Origin: Trichostrongylus colubriformis
Taxonomy: Eukaryota > Nematoda > Chromadorea > Rhabditida > Trichostrongylidae
DNA: 64,000 nucleotides
Direction: 5' to 3'
Assembly (NCBI GenBank): GCA_963978905.1
Contig: OZ022256.1
Span: 348,501 to 412,500, forward strand
Below are positions 11,620-24,689 of the stretch, one piece after another; within the stretch, counting starts at the first letter, position 1; each line of letters opens with the position of its first letter. The position numbers were made by a program, and so were the translations under genes. The notes under the pieces were generated by a model, which was not told the origin of the DNA, did no database searches, and saw nothing but the letters and a program-made list of their open reading frames with translations.

Positions 11620-11880
11620 TAAATGATCGATGCGATTAGATGCAAGTACAAGGAAATGCTCAGAAGTGAAAGAAAAGCACTGACAGACGATGAAACACAA
11701 AATGAAAAAAAATACCTGTCTCGGCAGGGAGCAAACCCACTACCTCGCGCCTGCAGATCCGGGACATTACCATCGAGCCACTTGCAGTAGCTGTCTCTGC
11801 GTTAGTCGTGTGATGACAAAGGGCCTCGCCAATGGGGCATTTAAAGCAAACTTTGACCTTTCCTAACTCGCTTCAAAATG
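11620..11880 (-). repeat. tRNA-derived SINE-like repeat, copy 2
   Basis: On the minus strand: aagcgagttagg, an A-box/B-box-containing tRNA-like head (gtggctcgatggtaatg ... ggtagtgggtttgctccc), then the tail containing tttgtgtttcatcgtctg and catttccttgtac. Closest partner is 23930-24135. The cloverleaf is imperfect, so a functional tRNA is unlikely. Confidence 0.6.
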
Positions 11881-14699
11881 TCTTTTTGCAGTTACTGTTT
11901 TGACATTCACAATCAGTATGCGGAGCATTATCGATTCACTGGGTCTCAATTCAACGTTTCATGGGGAATGAAAACCTTCCCTGATGAGGGACGGTGAAAT
12001 TTCATGCGCAGACTTCACGGCGAATGCCGGTCGCAGTGTGTTGGATTGCCTTACCTCTGTCGATGAGCGAGAAATGATTCCTACTGTTGTAGTGTGGTCG
12101 ATCCGGGCTTTTCCAGATCGTCTCAGAGAGTCACGTTGAATAGATCTGCCGTAAACTTTGGAAACTTGCTCTCATGTTAGGCCTTCATGAAAAACTGAAT
12201 TATGGAGTCAACCTGGTCGCAAGTTGCAAAATTTCCAATTGTCGAATCATAAAAATTATGTTTCGTAAATTTTACAGTTGATGTGAAGCAAAACGCGTAT
12301 GAGCACGCATAAAAACCTCGACGTAAAAACATAGCAATCGCAAGAAGGAACATGAACGTTATAGGCGTGGAGCAACAGTTGTTGATGAAACAGCGCTGCT
12401 TCACGCTTATGTAATGTTTGTGGTTCTTTCAGCCACATTCAATGCAAACCCAAATTCTCAAGCCTCGCGAAGGTCATCTTCAGAGAGTGAAAACGCATGC
12501 ATCACTGCATGCCATGTAGGATTTTTACGGATCCATCTCAGCACATACGATTTCGTTGGTCCAGGTCGAAATTCGACAGGGAGCTAGACAGGGGTCTGGA
12601 AAGCGATACTTAGTCCAGGTGTGACATGTCTAAGCACAACGAGTCACTGGTAACGTCTTTTGACTTTGCCGCTTACCTCTAGAATCGTGGCGACTTGTGA
12701 ATTTCGACCTTCCACTAATGCTTGCAGTGTCACGCACAAATGCCACAAGATGGAGCATACAAGTACATGGTGCACGGAGAACAGCGCGAAGGGATTAGAA
12801 TTAACGTCTTCTGGGGTGATGACCTTCAATCAAGAAATGGTCCTCTCGTAAGAGTCATTTATTCTAGCGCATGCGTTTCGTTCGGGCAGAGCTTGGACGC
12901 CTTAGATCATTTGGATTGAGGTGTCAGCTTCCTTTGGAATGCCACTTCATGGCAAAAATAATTTCCTATTAATTTATTTTTGGATGCCATGTTTGAACGG
13001 TCGTGATTGCTCCGAATGGAGGGCCTTTTACACATTTTCGACAACTGCTTCCATTCCTTGCCCGCACAATTATGTTCCATTCTGGCCAGGCCTTGCCTTC
13101 TGGAGCGATTCTTCTCAGTAGCTGGGTCCATCAAAAACACATTTTTCACATATTAAAATCTAATTCATTGTATCATGTGAGTGTATTTAGCGTGTGTGCG
13201 ACAAGACACTCCAGAATTCGAACAACATTAGACTACTACGTTGCGTTTCGAAATGTGACACTTCAGAAAAGGTGAGATGTGAAGCTGCTCGTCTGCTGGA
13301 ACGCCTCAACCGTAAAACAGCCTTGTCCGAGGAGCAAGTAACTAGAATTTAGCGACAAAAATCAAGCCATCTTTCACATGCCTCTTTGAAATATTTGCTC
13401 ATTTTCCTAAGTAACAGAATTTTTTTTTGCAAGCATTGTGTCGATTTTACATATCGGAACGTAATGCGTCGACATATATTGTTTGTACATTCGACATACT
13501 CTGAGTTTGTGATTTTTCATCGATTAAGTTCATGAATTACTGTGTCTTTTTTACGCGGAGTTCATCTTTTTCAATTGCGGGTAACTTATAGACGCAATTG
13601 AGCTCATCTATATATCTATTTTCACATAGCTTCCCTTTTTAGAACAACTGTTGTCACGGGATTTCTTCAATTTCGTCTAGATCTAGATTGTAGCCGCTTT
13701 CTATAATATTATTGTTTCGCAATGCATTCACTTCTGTGCTACTTATTCAAAATACCATGAATTATCAGAGTCAGGAAAAATTTCGGTGACTCTATTTGAG
13801 AATTCGGAGAAATACTCTTTCCAGTTTTCAGGCTGTTTGAGAGAGGTGCATTAATTCAAGACATTATGCATGTTGCATGAACTAGTCCGACTTGCCTTAA
13901 GGCAGGCTTATTCCAGAAGTTTCACCTCTTGTTCATTGTACACCTATCCAAAGTTGTTCTCTCGGAAATTTTCGTATGGCAGAGGTTGATCAAAAAAGAA
14001 GAAACATGAGCTGATCAGAAATCTCCATCGATTTTCTCTTGTGATGCAGATCGTCAAAGCGTTCAATCGAGTACACGGCCACGGTTTCCAGTCGCTATGT
14101 GGGCGGCCCTGTGACCGATTGACTCTCATTTCTGAATTCCGTTGGTCTCGTATCGTGTAGTTCATCGCATTTGATATGATGTAGATGCCAATAATTTCCT
14201 GGAATCTTGGATCTCTTGCTGTAGACCGCTCTCGCTCCTTTCTGTACAGTCTGTAGAAGGAATTCAATCTCGACCATTTCACAGAGAATTTTCTGGTGCG
14301 CGCTCAGCTGCACTATTAGTGGGAAATTCAGTTAGACGTGAGTTTAGCAAAGTGAATTTCCAAAGAAGTTCTGAGGACCACATCTGATAGGGCTCCTTTG
14401 TATTATAATTCGCGGACATCTTCAGAATTCGCGTGCTATAATTGATCAGTTCGCTTTTGACACAGTTCTTGCTCAACTAAGAGCGGTGTGATAACTTCTC
14501 ACAGTTTTATCTGAATTCCTGCACGGATGTCTCAATCGAATAATTCGCGAATTGTTGAATGCAAAAAACAGCAGAATTGCTCACGAGCGCTCTAGGATCA
14601 GATTGGTGTAGGATATTTTACACTTTATTTGTTTTGATCTATGTGTTACACGGGCAATACAGACAGTTAATTATGGCCTCAGGTGATAGAAAAAGTTCT
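11881..14699. other. No confident feature
   Basis: About 2.8 kb of low-complexity-free non-coding sequence. Open frames around 12660-13275 and 13944-14476 on both strands lack consistent splice signals, domain motifs or strand bias. Confidence 0.3.
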
Positions 14700-15060
14700 G
14701 GCTTTTTATCGCTTTGCGATTGCGAATTTTCACTTTGGGATTGTTCGTTATTTCACACCATTGGCAACATGATGCATATTTGCTCACTATACTTTGATTA
14801 AAGTACGATGAATTACATTGCGCGAAATCATAAAAAGTGGACGCCAAGTCATGGTGCTCCCTGAACACTCTGCTATTGAAGGAACTGTCCAGATGGTTGG
14901 AAAAGTGGGGTTTAGTCAGCGTTAGATACAAAGAATATGCCGGACGCGCAAGAGCTCCAACCCGCACTTTCTTCAGTTTTGGGAAGACGATCTGTGAAAA
15001 ATGCAGTCGCACATGGCAGCTCCGCACAGCACTTTTCTTCGAATTTTGGCGAATCAAAGA
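14700..15060 (-). pseudogene. Highly decayed mariner transposase C-terminal fragment
   Basis: The minus-strand translation shows the skeleton of a mariner C-terminus: VRLHFSQIVFPKL, then RPAYSLYLTLTKPHF (compare the family P-x-YSPDLxPxDYHF), HLDSSFNSRVF, and a final SKYASCCQWCE where the family has LxxRWxKC. Both catalytic aspartates in this region are lost. It is similar in pattern to the fragment at 55157-55696. No terminal inverted repeats could be placed. Confidence 0.5.
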
Positions 15061-15822
15061 TACTTGTGGTGGTCAGCCACATCCGTATTGAGAAGGCCAA
15101 CACTTCCAGATAATCCATGCGAACACGGACGCTCATCACTTTCTGCTGTTCTAAGTGAAGCGGTTTGATAAACTCACTTTTTCTTACTTCTGCACTTCTA
15201 AAACCGGGGATAGACTGTTCCACTCAGTGTTTTTCCGCTTGCAGTGCTCACATGAGTATGTAGTTGCCTTCGTTGCGGTTCGACCAAACTGGAACTCGTA
15301 AAACGAAGTCACTCAAAAAACGCATTCTAGCAGTGCTTTGAAATTTCCGTGACAACTCAAAGACCTCATAAAACTTTGAGAAAAGCCTATATTTAGGATG
15401 AGCAATTTTTCGTCTATCCAAGGAGCTCTTTGTTGAAGCGCTCTCAAATTTGGGTTCATCTTGTGAGCGCACGAACCGGCTACAACTTTTCTTACAACCT
15501 AATATATAGTACGGTTTTACTTAATTCATGGTAATGGCTTCAGAAGTGTAAGCCCAACACGAAAAAGTACCATAGTCTTTCTATGCATCGCATAAGTTCA
15601 AAATGTTTGAAAGTTTATAAGGTGCTTAAGATCCGACTTTCCAAAAAGTAGTAGTGAATTAGCGATGTCGCGATGCACACAGCCAGGGTTTGTAAAAATT
15701 TTGAAAACCTTCCATCGCACATTTACTTATCCTACTTGGTTTTCGGATTTTCGACAGGAAGCACTGTGCAGGCGTTAATCCCGCCCAAGTACGTTGCTCT
15801 GCATAATGATACAGCCATATAC
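15061..15822. other. No feature recognised
   Basis: Short frames on both strands (for example minus 15248-15472) without family signal. Confidence 0.3.
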
Positions 15823-16150
15823 AGGGGGTGCCAAAAAAAGTAATTTTGCTCACGGCTCACATCCGCCAAGTATACAAAACATAGGGAAAGATAAAAGATA
15901 AAAGAGATAAAAGTATTGGGGCAAAATATTCCCGAAATGTTCCTTCAAAAGCGGGAACAAGCTGTGGCTCACTACGTTCACCATTATAAAAATATGGAGC
16001 CTCCAGTTGGCGCAGTCGGGCTTCAGAGCACCTAGGTACCAAGGTCCGTTCAAAACAGTGGGGCCAGTTTCCGTGGTAGGTCTTTCGTGGAAAACTCCCT
16101 AAGAATTTGCCCTTTGGTTCATGGAAGCCTCAGAGCCCCTGCTGCTTGGA
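15823..16150 (+). mobile_element. Terminal fragment of a DNA element (CAGGGGGTGCC family)
   Basis: Starts TA-CAGGGGGTGCC and is similar over about 320 bp to the left part of 31495-32104: gctcacatccgccaagtatac, ggggcaaaatatt, ggagcctccagttggc, gcagtcgggctt. No right terminus is seen here, so this copy is truncated or its end has decayed. No transposase recognised. Confidence 0.55.
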
Positions 16151-17419
16151 AGGTCAAAAAGTCCATCCGGTGTCGGCGTCACCATGATGGAGTGCTCCGC
16201 TTGACATGAAATGGCCCATTAACTTGCATCGCATAACGAGAGAAGGTTGCGAAGCATGAAGATCCGCTTACCACATGGATCACCCTTTCAGGGAGCAGAA
16301 CAAAATTCGACAGACTGCTTGATCCCACACCATAACTCCTCCTGAAACTCTTTTCGAAAATTGAAGGCTATTCCTGTCGCGATGGTGCCGGGCGTGATCT
16401 GGGCCGTCATAGCTGGACTTTTCTCATCACAAAGAACATCCTCGAGAAAAACAATGAGGGAAGTGTGCGAACTCCAGGATGTATGAGGCACCTTGATCCG
16501 AGCTCTCATACATCCCCTGGCGAAAGTCTGGTTTTAACGATGCTCTGGAGTTTTGAACAATGCTCTTCCCACGACCCTATAAAGAGACCTTGTTGAAATA
16601 TTGAGGCCAGTGAATCTAGTGCTCCCGATCATGAACCAGTAAACCTTGGCTCCTGTTTTGAAATATTACACCTGTTTCTATGCGTAGCAAGACCCACAAT
16701 ACTTCTTCTGGTTTCTTACCCTGCAGAATCACAGTTGAAATTACTGAAAGCTGCACGAAGCCATCACCATTTTTGCGCGATCTGACATTCGGACATCGTC
16801 AGGTACTATTGAGGATGAGGATTCAATTCAGGATGAATCAATTTTTCTCTGAAATCTGAATCAGATAGCAGTTTCCCTCTTGCCTTTATCAGAAAATGAA
16901 GATGCTACAACAGCGATACAGCTTTCAAGTGGAGATCAAAAGCGACGAGAAAAGAAGAGGTGACTGTATCATTCCGCAGAGTAGGAAGAGAGGCATTTTC
17001 AATACAAATGAAGAAGGGTTTTTTGTGTTTCCATCTGGAACCAGGTGAGCTTCGCGATCTACATCGCGTTAGGGGTACCGGTGCGAAGCGGGCTGTAGGC
17101 AAAATGATGTAAACAGAAATTGCACAGCAATGTGGTTTGGCGAAAATCTATAGATTTTACATTTGTGCTGCGGGGTATTCCATCTACGCCCATCATGGCA
17201 ATAGGTATCCATCTACGTGCAATGTGTTCTATAGAATGTATGCTTTTGCAATTCTGTCCATCCACTCGTGTGACTTTCCACATTGCCCGGCCCTCTGTAC
17301 GAAAACCGACAGGTACGACCTACATAAGGCAAATGATGCCGCAGTTTTTCGGTTCTGTGACTATTACTGTTCAATAGGATCCCATTACCTGTTTTCAGCT
17401 CATTGCACAGAGATCTATG
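16151..17419. other. No feature recognised
   Basis: Open frames at 16288-16509 (minus) and 17120-17430 (both strands) have no recognised family and no splice support. Confidence 0.3.
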
Positions 17420-18910
17420 ATTTCGATTGATGTCGACCGACAGGACTTCATTGAAGTTCCGCAACAGCGTCATCCATTGGTGTGGCTCGTTGATCATTTT
17501 CCAGGATTTCATCTTCTATGGGGGTACTCACTCACTGGTATGGTCCACAGGCCGTTTCCAGTCTTTTGCACAAAAATCGATATTTTTAACCAATAGCCTG
17601 ATGACACTCTGCCCACCGTAATTGGTTGACATTATTGTCACTTTGAGCTGTTACACAATACTTCGGTTTTTACCCGGTTCCTGGACCGCTCTAGAGCGGT
17701 CCTTTTTTTATACTCCATTTGCTATATACACTCTCAACTCATTTTGGCCCACGTTATCCCGTCTCCTGGGCTGTTTTGGAACGAATTATAGAATTAATAA
17801 ATCCAAACACCGAACATTTTAACGCAGGCTCCGTCCACAGTGGGCGGAGTCTGACATGGTTACCTGTACATCTCTCAGCAAGACCCACCCAACCCTAACT
17901 TGACCTGACTTCCCCCGCTCGATTTCCAGGCAGTACTTAGTTTCGGGTGGACAGACAGACACACCAAACTCCTCGTTTATATATAGATATATAGGGTATG
18001 GTATTCCAACTCGTAGGCTCTTTTGGAACGTATTATAGAATTTTGCATCTAAACACCGTACATTTTAAAGCAGCACCGTCCACAGTGTCCACAGCATGCG
18101 GAATCTGACAAAGTCCAGTGAAGTTGTGTGCAGTGAGGACACCTTCTGCACAAAAACCAATATTTTCAATCAGTATCGATCGGTGATGCGTGATGTTGTA
18201 GAATTTCAACTTTTATGAGGGCACTCAATCAATAGCATGGTCCATGAGCCGTTTTCAGTCTTCTGTACAAAAACCAATATTTCCAATCAACTTCGTAACG
18301 AAGGCTCCGCCTAACGTGATCATTTGACATATTTTTGCCACCTGAGCTGTTACAAGTTGCTTCGGCTTTTACTTGGTTCCTGGACCGCTCTAGAGAAGAA
18401 TTATTATGTTTGGTGAGTGAATACGATTTCGATTGCTCACTCTGCCCAATGTGGGTGGGTCCCCACTCAATTCAAATATGCTGAACACAGCTCAGATCTC
18501 GCCGACCTCCACCGATTTTTCACCAGTCTCTAGAATGGTCTGGAGCCGTGTTATGAACATTTGTGGTTAGCACTGCCCACTTGGAGCACACTCCGCCCAT
18601 TGAAGGTGGGTTTCCCTCAACTGTTACATATACCCGGATCTCATCTCGGTCCACCTTCTCCGATGTCCGCGCAATTTTCAGACGAATCGCAGAATTTTGG
18701 CATTGATCTGAAGACAATGCGGCGCACGCCCCACCTACTGTGGGCGGAGCTCCACGTGGTCCGTGTGCGCTCTGCACATCTTAAAACATGCCCCACTTAA
18801 GCCAAACTTGACCTAACCTTCCCCGCTTGTTTTTCTGGTGAAACCGAGATCGGGCGGAGAGACAACCGTACAAACACACCAGACTCCTGGTTTATATATA
18901 GGGTATGATA
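17420..18910 (+). repeat. Array of diverged GTGGGCGGAG-type repeat units
   Basis: Two to three related units about 0.65-0.7 kb apart. 'gagctgttac...cttcgg.ttttac..ggttcctggaccgctctagag' occurs at about 17650 and 18345, and 'ctccgtccacagtgggcggagtctgac' near 17830 with variants near 18070 and 18745. Units end in GACAGACA-type runs plus ggtttatatatag (17985, 18900). Short open frames inside are repeat-derived. Confidence 0.6.
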
Positions 18911-19128
18911 TTGGTGTTGATGCTGGAATTCACCTGCACACCGCACTGACTACACTTTTTTGGAGAGTTTTCTGTTATTCTGCAGAAAAAATTTTTGGAT
19001 AATCTATGGGTGACTGTATCTTATCTCAGTAGCACTATAGATTAAGTGCAGGTGCGCGAATGGCAGCGGATTTGTCTGACGCGACAAAAATAACCGATTT
19101 TCGTTGAAGCCTGGCGCGAATTCTACTA

Positions 19129-20031
19129 TTAGGTTAATTCATAATAAATCGGACAAATTGACCAATTTTAATCATTGTCGTACAACTTTTTTACGACAAC
19201 AGGGATTCACTTGAAATATACTCCATCTTTATCAATGACCTTCTGCCACGGTATAGGCAGATCATGGATGCCCTTGCTCCAGAAGGCCGGAAGCTGGAGC
19301 TCGAAGAAGTTGCCGAGTGCCGCCTTGACCTCGTCGCGAGTTTTGAAGTCTTGGCCGTCCAGGTGGCGTTGGCTGTGGGAGAAAAGGTGGAAATCTGAAG
19401 GGGCCAGGTCTGGGGAGTACGGTGGGTATAGAAGTACGGTCCAACTGTGCGACAGCAGCTCGGCCTTGGTCGATCTTGCGAAGTGCGGTCTGTGGAAGCA
19501 TGTAGACACGTTGTCGTGCTGGAAGTAGACATGTGACCGCCGCCGTAGCGAACTTTGGACATTGGCCTTCAATACTCGTAATTAACGAACGTAGACGTCG
19601 GCGGATACTGCGGTACCTTCATCGAGCAGCTCCCAGTACTCTACGCCGTGTACGCTCCACCAACCGCGGTTTTCGTCTTCGATGGAATAGTCGCCTGACG
19701 CAAACTTCGAATGCTACAACTACAGTGTACTTCTGCCGAGGGCATGCTCCTTGTGAACTTCTATCAGACGTCTGCCGATATCCGCGGGTTCCTGGCCAGA
19801 TAGCGATATAAATAGTATGACGTTGCGGATGTGGTCTCTGGACCGCTTGAAATCGTGCGGCATTGTGGCGGAATGAATTTACTTTGGAGTGATTATTTTG
19901 CGGTACTTTGAAGAGCTTTTCATACTCATTCCAACGGTACCTCGCGCGTCCATTTTCGTTAATTCGTTACTGAGTTATGATCTCTAGAAATTATCACTAC
20001 CATTTGTCCGATTTATTATGAATCAACCTAA
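19129..20031 (-). mobile_element. Internally deleted mariner element, 903 bp
   Basis: Terminal inverted repeats start TTAGGTTAATTCATAATAAA (right end reads TTAGGTTGATTCATAATAAA on the other strand) and are flanked by TA at 19127-19128 and 20032-20033. It carries one decayed transposase gene on the minus strand. The element is about 0.35-0.4 kb shorter than a full mariner because the middle of the gene is missing. Confidence 0.85.
19207..19863 (-). pseudogene. Mariner transposase, internally deleted, three stops
   Basis: A single frame runs from ATG at 19863 (MPHDFKRSRDHIRNV) to the stop at 19207. The N-terminal helix-turn-helix region is followed by SGDYSIEDENRG joined directly to WWSVHGVEYWELL, so the segment with the first catalytic Asp is deleted in frame. 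The second catalytic site QHDN and third YSPDLAPSDFH remain; I count 39 residues between those aspartates instead of the 34 typical of mariner. Three in-frame stops (two near STL, one after VYVR) make it non-functional as it stands. Confidence 0.75.
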
Positions 20032-22199
20032 TATATAACCTTTACGTTGGACTCGAAATTTTTGAATTCCCTTTGTTAGTCTATTTATCAGTTTGAAAAC
20101 TGGTCTCGACACATGGCACACCATTCTGATGTATTTCTCCCGATGCTTGTGCCCAGTTTGAACCGCGACCAAAAAGTGCAGTTTCATGTTCTTTCTCAGT
20201 CTGAAGCTAACACATATTATTATTATTATTTATTGCTGGTCAATAACAAAAGAAAAACCTAGACGAACTCAAGACAGTACTGTCGATTGACTTGTTTTCG
20301 AATCAATTTTATTATATTGAGCTGATAAAAAGCATATGGATATATCCACATGCCCCGAATTTAGATGTGGAAACCAATGATTGGAAAGGCATGTGAAACA
20401 TGGGGTGGCCATCAAGAAAGGCCAGCCATAGTTTTAAGTTTGTTTATTTACATATTCGATATTGTAATATACATAGGAGAGAGCCATTACCCAGGAAAAA
20501 CCTCCAATCTTGAAGGCCTTAAGAGGCAAACTAAAACACTAGGTCAAAAAAATGGCAGAAAGGTCTTCGAAAAATTTGTGACTGGGACATGTGGTGGCGC
20601 GAGAAGGTTGTTTTCCCCGTTGGTAGATGGAAGAGTCCCCCGCGAGATCCTGGTCCTCGTTTAAAAACGCAGAGAGACAACAGTACTGGGACTTGCAGAG
20701 CAATGACCCGTTACGAACGAATTTAGATTCGTTTGACAAAGATTGTCATTTGCAATTGTTCACTATGATTCAAACGCAAAATTTCATGCGGCATCAAGTG
20801 GCAACATCAAACGATGCATCTCAGTAGACAATTTCCGAAAGATGAGGAGCAGGAACGTAGTTTGCATTATATTAGTTTTTTGAATACCACATTATAACTA
20901 CGACAATCTTTTGATTATTGCGCATTAGTCATGCAGTTCTCTATCTAATTTGCTGACTAAGTTCATTCAGTTTTTGACGTCCAGTTTTGGATGCAGAATT
21001 TGCGGGTTAACCCGACGAATGCACAGATTTAGGCTCAATATGCTTGGAAGGTGTCAATTTTTAGGTCAAGGAGCTTTGTAGCATGGTAGCAAAGCAAAAC
21101 TCTGTAGCCACACTCGTCAATACTTCAGGGTAATGAAGTGTGACCAAGCGTGAAGAACGTATCGTCCTTACTTTGTTAACTAATGGTAGGTGCTTGAGGT
21201 GACTTTGTAGTGATTTTGTTGAAGTTTGGTCGGTGTTTTCACCGAACCACTTTCGTCTAGATCCAGAATGCGGCAATGGTGAAGAAATTGGGTGAAAAGT
21301 CTGAGTAACCATAGCCCAATCACTGAGGATACATGGGATCCGCTTCTAATAGCACTTCAACGGTTTAAAAAGAGGCCGTCTATGTTAGATGGCAGGAAGA
21401 CTAACGACAGCTTAAATAAGGGTTAAAGGCATATCTCGCAGTGAACTGTGAGAGTTGTCGCGCCCATAACTGAAACTATGTAGTAGCTCGTCCTATGTAG
21501 TCTATTGTCTAGAAAGCCTTTGCTCAATGCTATCGCGGGCGGCTCGATGAAAGTTGTGATCTGATTCAGTGTGTGCATAAATTCGCAAAAATACATTGCT
21601 CAAGTCTAGCTGAAGGCATCAACTCGATGGATACAGGGTGATACATTCGTAAAATATATTGGAACCAGTTGGGCTATCGCGCAGTACTGCGCGAACAATG
21701 CAATGGAATTACGTAGTAGGAAATTGTCGATACTGACCAAACTATAGAAAAGTCCATATCGCATAGTTTCACGTGATAGACGCAGTACTGGGCCAACTGG
21801 TATCTTTACAAATATGTATCACTATTCGGAAGTCCACGTAGTTTAGCAGTCATAGTATAATCACTCGTTAAGAATTTAGTGCTTAAGCTGTTGAATGTCG
21901 ATAATTTAATGATCTACTATGTACTGCATATCGCACCGCTGAAGATGGTCACCACTTTTTGGCGGTTTAAATGATTCAGTGGTCGATACCTGTTGTTACA
22001 ATGATTTTTACGATCAATGTAGATGATTTGGAATGAAATGTGTCTATCCATTAATGATTTAACACTGGCTGAAATGATCACTGATGCGAGTATGATTGGC
22101 CAATGGATCAACAGTTTTTGTTCCATTGTATCGATTGGTAGCAATTTATCCACATGCTGGGCAACTGATTCTTACGTGTTGGTGGTAGATCCATATGCC
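20032..22199. other. No confident feature; simple (TTA)n tract and small palindromes
   Basis: A short (TTA)n run lies at 20218-20232. Near 21675 the palindrome gcgcagtactgcgc occurs, and its flank (ccagttgggc) recurs inverted near 21795, suggesting a small decayed inverted-repeat element. No gene found. Confidence 0.35.
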
Positions 22200-22565
22200 A
22201 GTCCTCGATGCTTATCGCTTTTGCAAACATGCACCACTATTTGGAGTTTTACATAGTACTATAGCGGTCGATACGCAGTATCGTTGCTCGTTTCGCATCC
22301 CTCTATATGTAAACCATTTACTTTGTGCGTTGATTTGTTTGTAGGTTTGTGGGCCGGTTTGTATGTCTGTCCGTCCGCAATTGAATGGTTGTGATATGGG
22401 ATGGCAGGGAAAGTTGACCGCTCTGAGTAGGGAGAGACAGATGGGTGTTGGAGTATCAGTGCAATAGCCCCTCTCACTTCTGTAAACACCTATTCTCTCG
22501 CCGTCATTCTGCGGCGTGCTGACGTCGCAGCGCACTAGGTGTCAGCGCACTGGGATGGCATGCAG
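22200..22565. repeat. Dispersed repeat with TGTCTGTCCGTCC run
   Basis: Contains gtatgtctgtccgtccgcaa and, at its other end, gctgacgtcgcagcgcactaggtgtcagcgcac. The latter has an inverted relative near 26800-26835 (cacctagtgcggcgtcagcacac), next to a GACA-rich tail, so the two are probably members of one repeat family in opposite orientation. Confidence 0.45.
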
Positions 22566-23774
22566 ATACGTTGGGCAGACGAAGAAGTAGTGCCGTTTGA
22601 ACCAGATCGATTACAGAGTGGGCAACTGAGTAAGTGAAAACTACTGCAATCTTCCTGACAAGTCTGCTCAGCCGGCTATCATAATGTGCATAAAGGGTCG
22701 TAAACGGATACTGGGCCTTACCGTCAGGGATATAGTCACAGAACTCCGATTTCTATGTCTAATTGGTGGGACTAATGGCAATGGCCATGTGTCGATCGAC
22801 ACAGAAGCAAACCCACATGATTTTGGCAGAGACAATATGGGGTATAGAGCGGCGCATTAAAGCAGAGGAGGACATGAGGCGTGATGGTCTGATGTAATGA
22901 AAGTTTGTTGCGAATTCATGCCAGCTGTCGATCATGTGCATCTCGGAAAAGTCCAGTCATGACTGTCACCATATCCCAAATCTTCCGCTTCAACAATCTT
23001 CCGTTTCCTTCTGCGGTTTAATGCAGGGAGATTCCATCGGTACGGCTTGTGGAGAGCAGCATGGAGCTACTTTGTGGGAATGCCAGGAGAACTGGATGAT
23101 GTATGTTGAATACATTATTGATGAAATAATATAATACATTTAGTGGAACATCTGAAATATCATTTAGTGAAACATCTTCACATGATACAGTTTCATAAAG
23201 ATGTTTTACTAAACGTATCTTCGATTAGACGTATGGCCATGATGTGTTCCCTTTCGCTGCCTATTAAACTGGAATTCTTTGTGGATGGTATGCGCATTTC
23301 CCATGGTGCGCAGTGTGCAATAAATGTAATTTTTATAGGGTAATTAATACCCTATAAAAAGTGTTTAAAGCATATTTATAGAAAAAATGGAATCTCAAAG
23401 GAGGACGAGCGCTCAGCGTTAGCTAGGCGATCCGACTGGTGAGAATATGATTCACTTGCTTTGCCATACACCAATATTTGAGACGCTAGGCAATTTAGCT
23501 GTCGATACATCGGCAACTGATATCAGAACATAAACGAAATGTGCGTACCCAATGGGGTTGAGCATCAGGAACTTTTACTATAGCGATCGTATAGTAGTGT
23601 AAGCGGTGTGTCCGATTTTATCCCATCCACTTCCTAACGGCTCTTATCAAAACCTGTAAGCCGGTATCAGTTTTGATTAGTCACCATTAAGGTCCCCGTA
23701 CCCCGCAACACCTGCTAATATCTAGATTCCACTGCCAGCCGAAAAGGCGAAACGGACTTACTAGAGAAGGTATT
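22566..23774. other. No gene recognised
   Basis: Non-coding apart from the perfect hairpin listed at 23330-23360. Confidence 0.3.
23330..23360. repeat. Perfect 13-bp inverted repeat with 5-nt loop
   Basis: TTTTTATAGGGTA is followed by a five-base loop and then its exact complement. It could form a stable AT-rich cruciform or RNA hairpin; nothing nearby suggests a gene it would regulate. Confidence 0.7.
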
Positions 23775-24135
23775 TTACTTCCCATGGAACTTTGAAATGA
23801 GACCCGGGGGGGGGGGGATCGATAGAGCTTCGAACGCGGATTATATTTGTGAAAACCAAAATTGCCAAATGGCATCCTGAAGCGAGTTACGAGGGGTCAA
23901 AGTTTATCTGTGAGTTGCCTGACATCTCAATGGCAAGGCGCTTCGTCATCAGCTTTACTAGCGCAGTGGCAGTAATGGCCTCCGTGGTGCAGTGGTAGTG
24001 CCCCGGTTCTGCAGGCGCGAGGTTGTGGGATTGCTTCCCGCCGAAGCGACTTTTTTTTGCATTTTGTGTTTCATGTCGGTACGTGCTTTTCTTTCACTAC
24101 TAAACGTTTCCTTGTATGATATTCGCGCGTAGGGG
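23775..24135 (+). repeat. tRNA-derived SINE-like repeat, best copy
   Basis: The 5' part (ccatggaactttgaaatgag, a poly-G tract, gatcgatagagct, tgtgaaaaccaaaattgcc, gaagcgagttacgaggggtc) precedes a tRNA-like block at about 23977-24050. That block has an A-box-like tggtgcagtggtag and a B-box-like ggttgtgggattgc. It then continues into the shared tail ttgcattttgtgtttcatgtc ... aacgtttccttgtat. The head-plus-unrelated-tail layout is typical of a pol III SINE. Confidence 0.6.
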
Positions 24136-24379
24136 GTCGAATTACCCCTCTGCGCAAATTTCCAGCCGGATCCAGTTTTTGACCCAACTTCGCAAAATTA
24201 GGGGTGGACAGGGGTTAAGTAGGAGTTCTTGAATTTCCTTCCACAAAAAATCCTGCAAACTGATAACCTAAACATACCTATCACACTTGCCCATCACTCT
24301 AAACGCACGTAACAAGCGCCACATAAGAGGATTTGCTGGGCAAGGGTCAATGACTACTCCTTTGTTGAATGGGTTGCCA

Positions 24380-24565
24380 GCCAATAGCACATCAATTTTT
24401 CCGAGATTTGGTCAAATTCTCGAATTGGCTGAAAACTTGTCCCATAGGGTAGTTTGATCCCCTGAACATGAAAATCACACTGGTTTCGCGTGAAAACATA
24501 TGGCTCGCGCGCTATGGGCTCCCAAACATACCACGAAATGGTATTACTCCTTTTTTCAGAAAAAC
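24380..24565. repeat. Solo copy of the 485-830 tandem-repeat family
   Basis: Carries acttgtcccatagggtagtttgatcccctga, matching the repeated core at the left edge of the window. Confidence 0.45.
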
Positions 24566-24689
24566 TTTCATAACTCCATTCAGGTAATTGTTTGACAGAT
24601 TCTGAATACAGATTTGAGATCAGCATTTGAAAGCGCGTACAGTGGTATGTGTCTCATTGCAAATGGCCATTTCGACAAACCGTCTGATG

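Noticed and set aside
22023..22256. Open frame of 77 codons as a gene
   Set aside because: No splice sites, no homology pattern and an opposite-strand frame of the same length across it.
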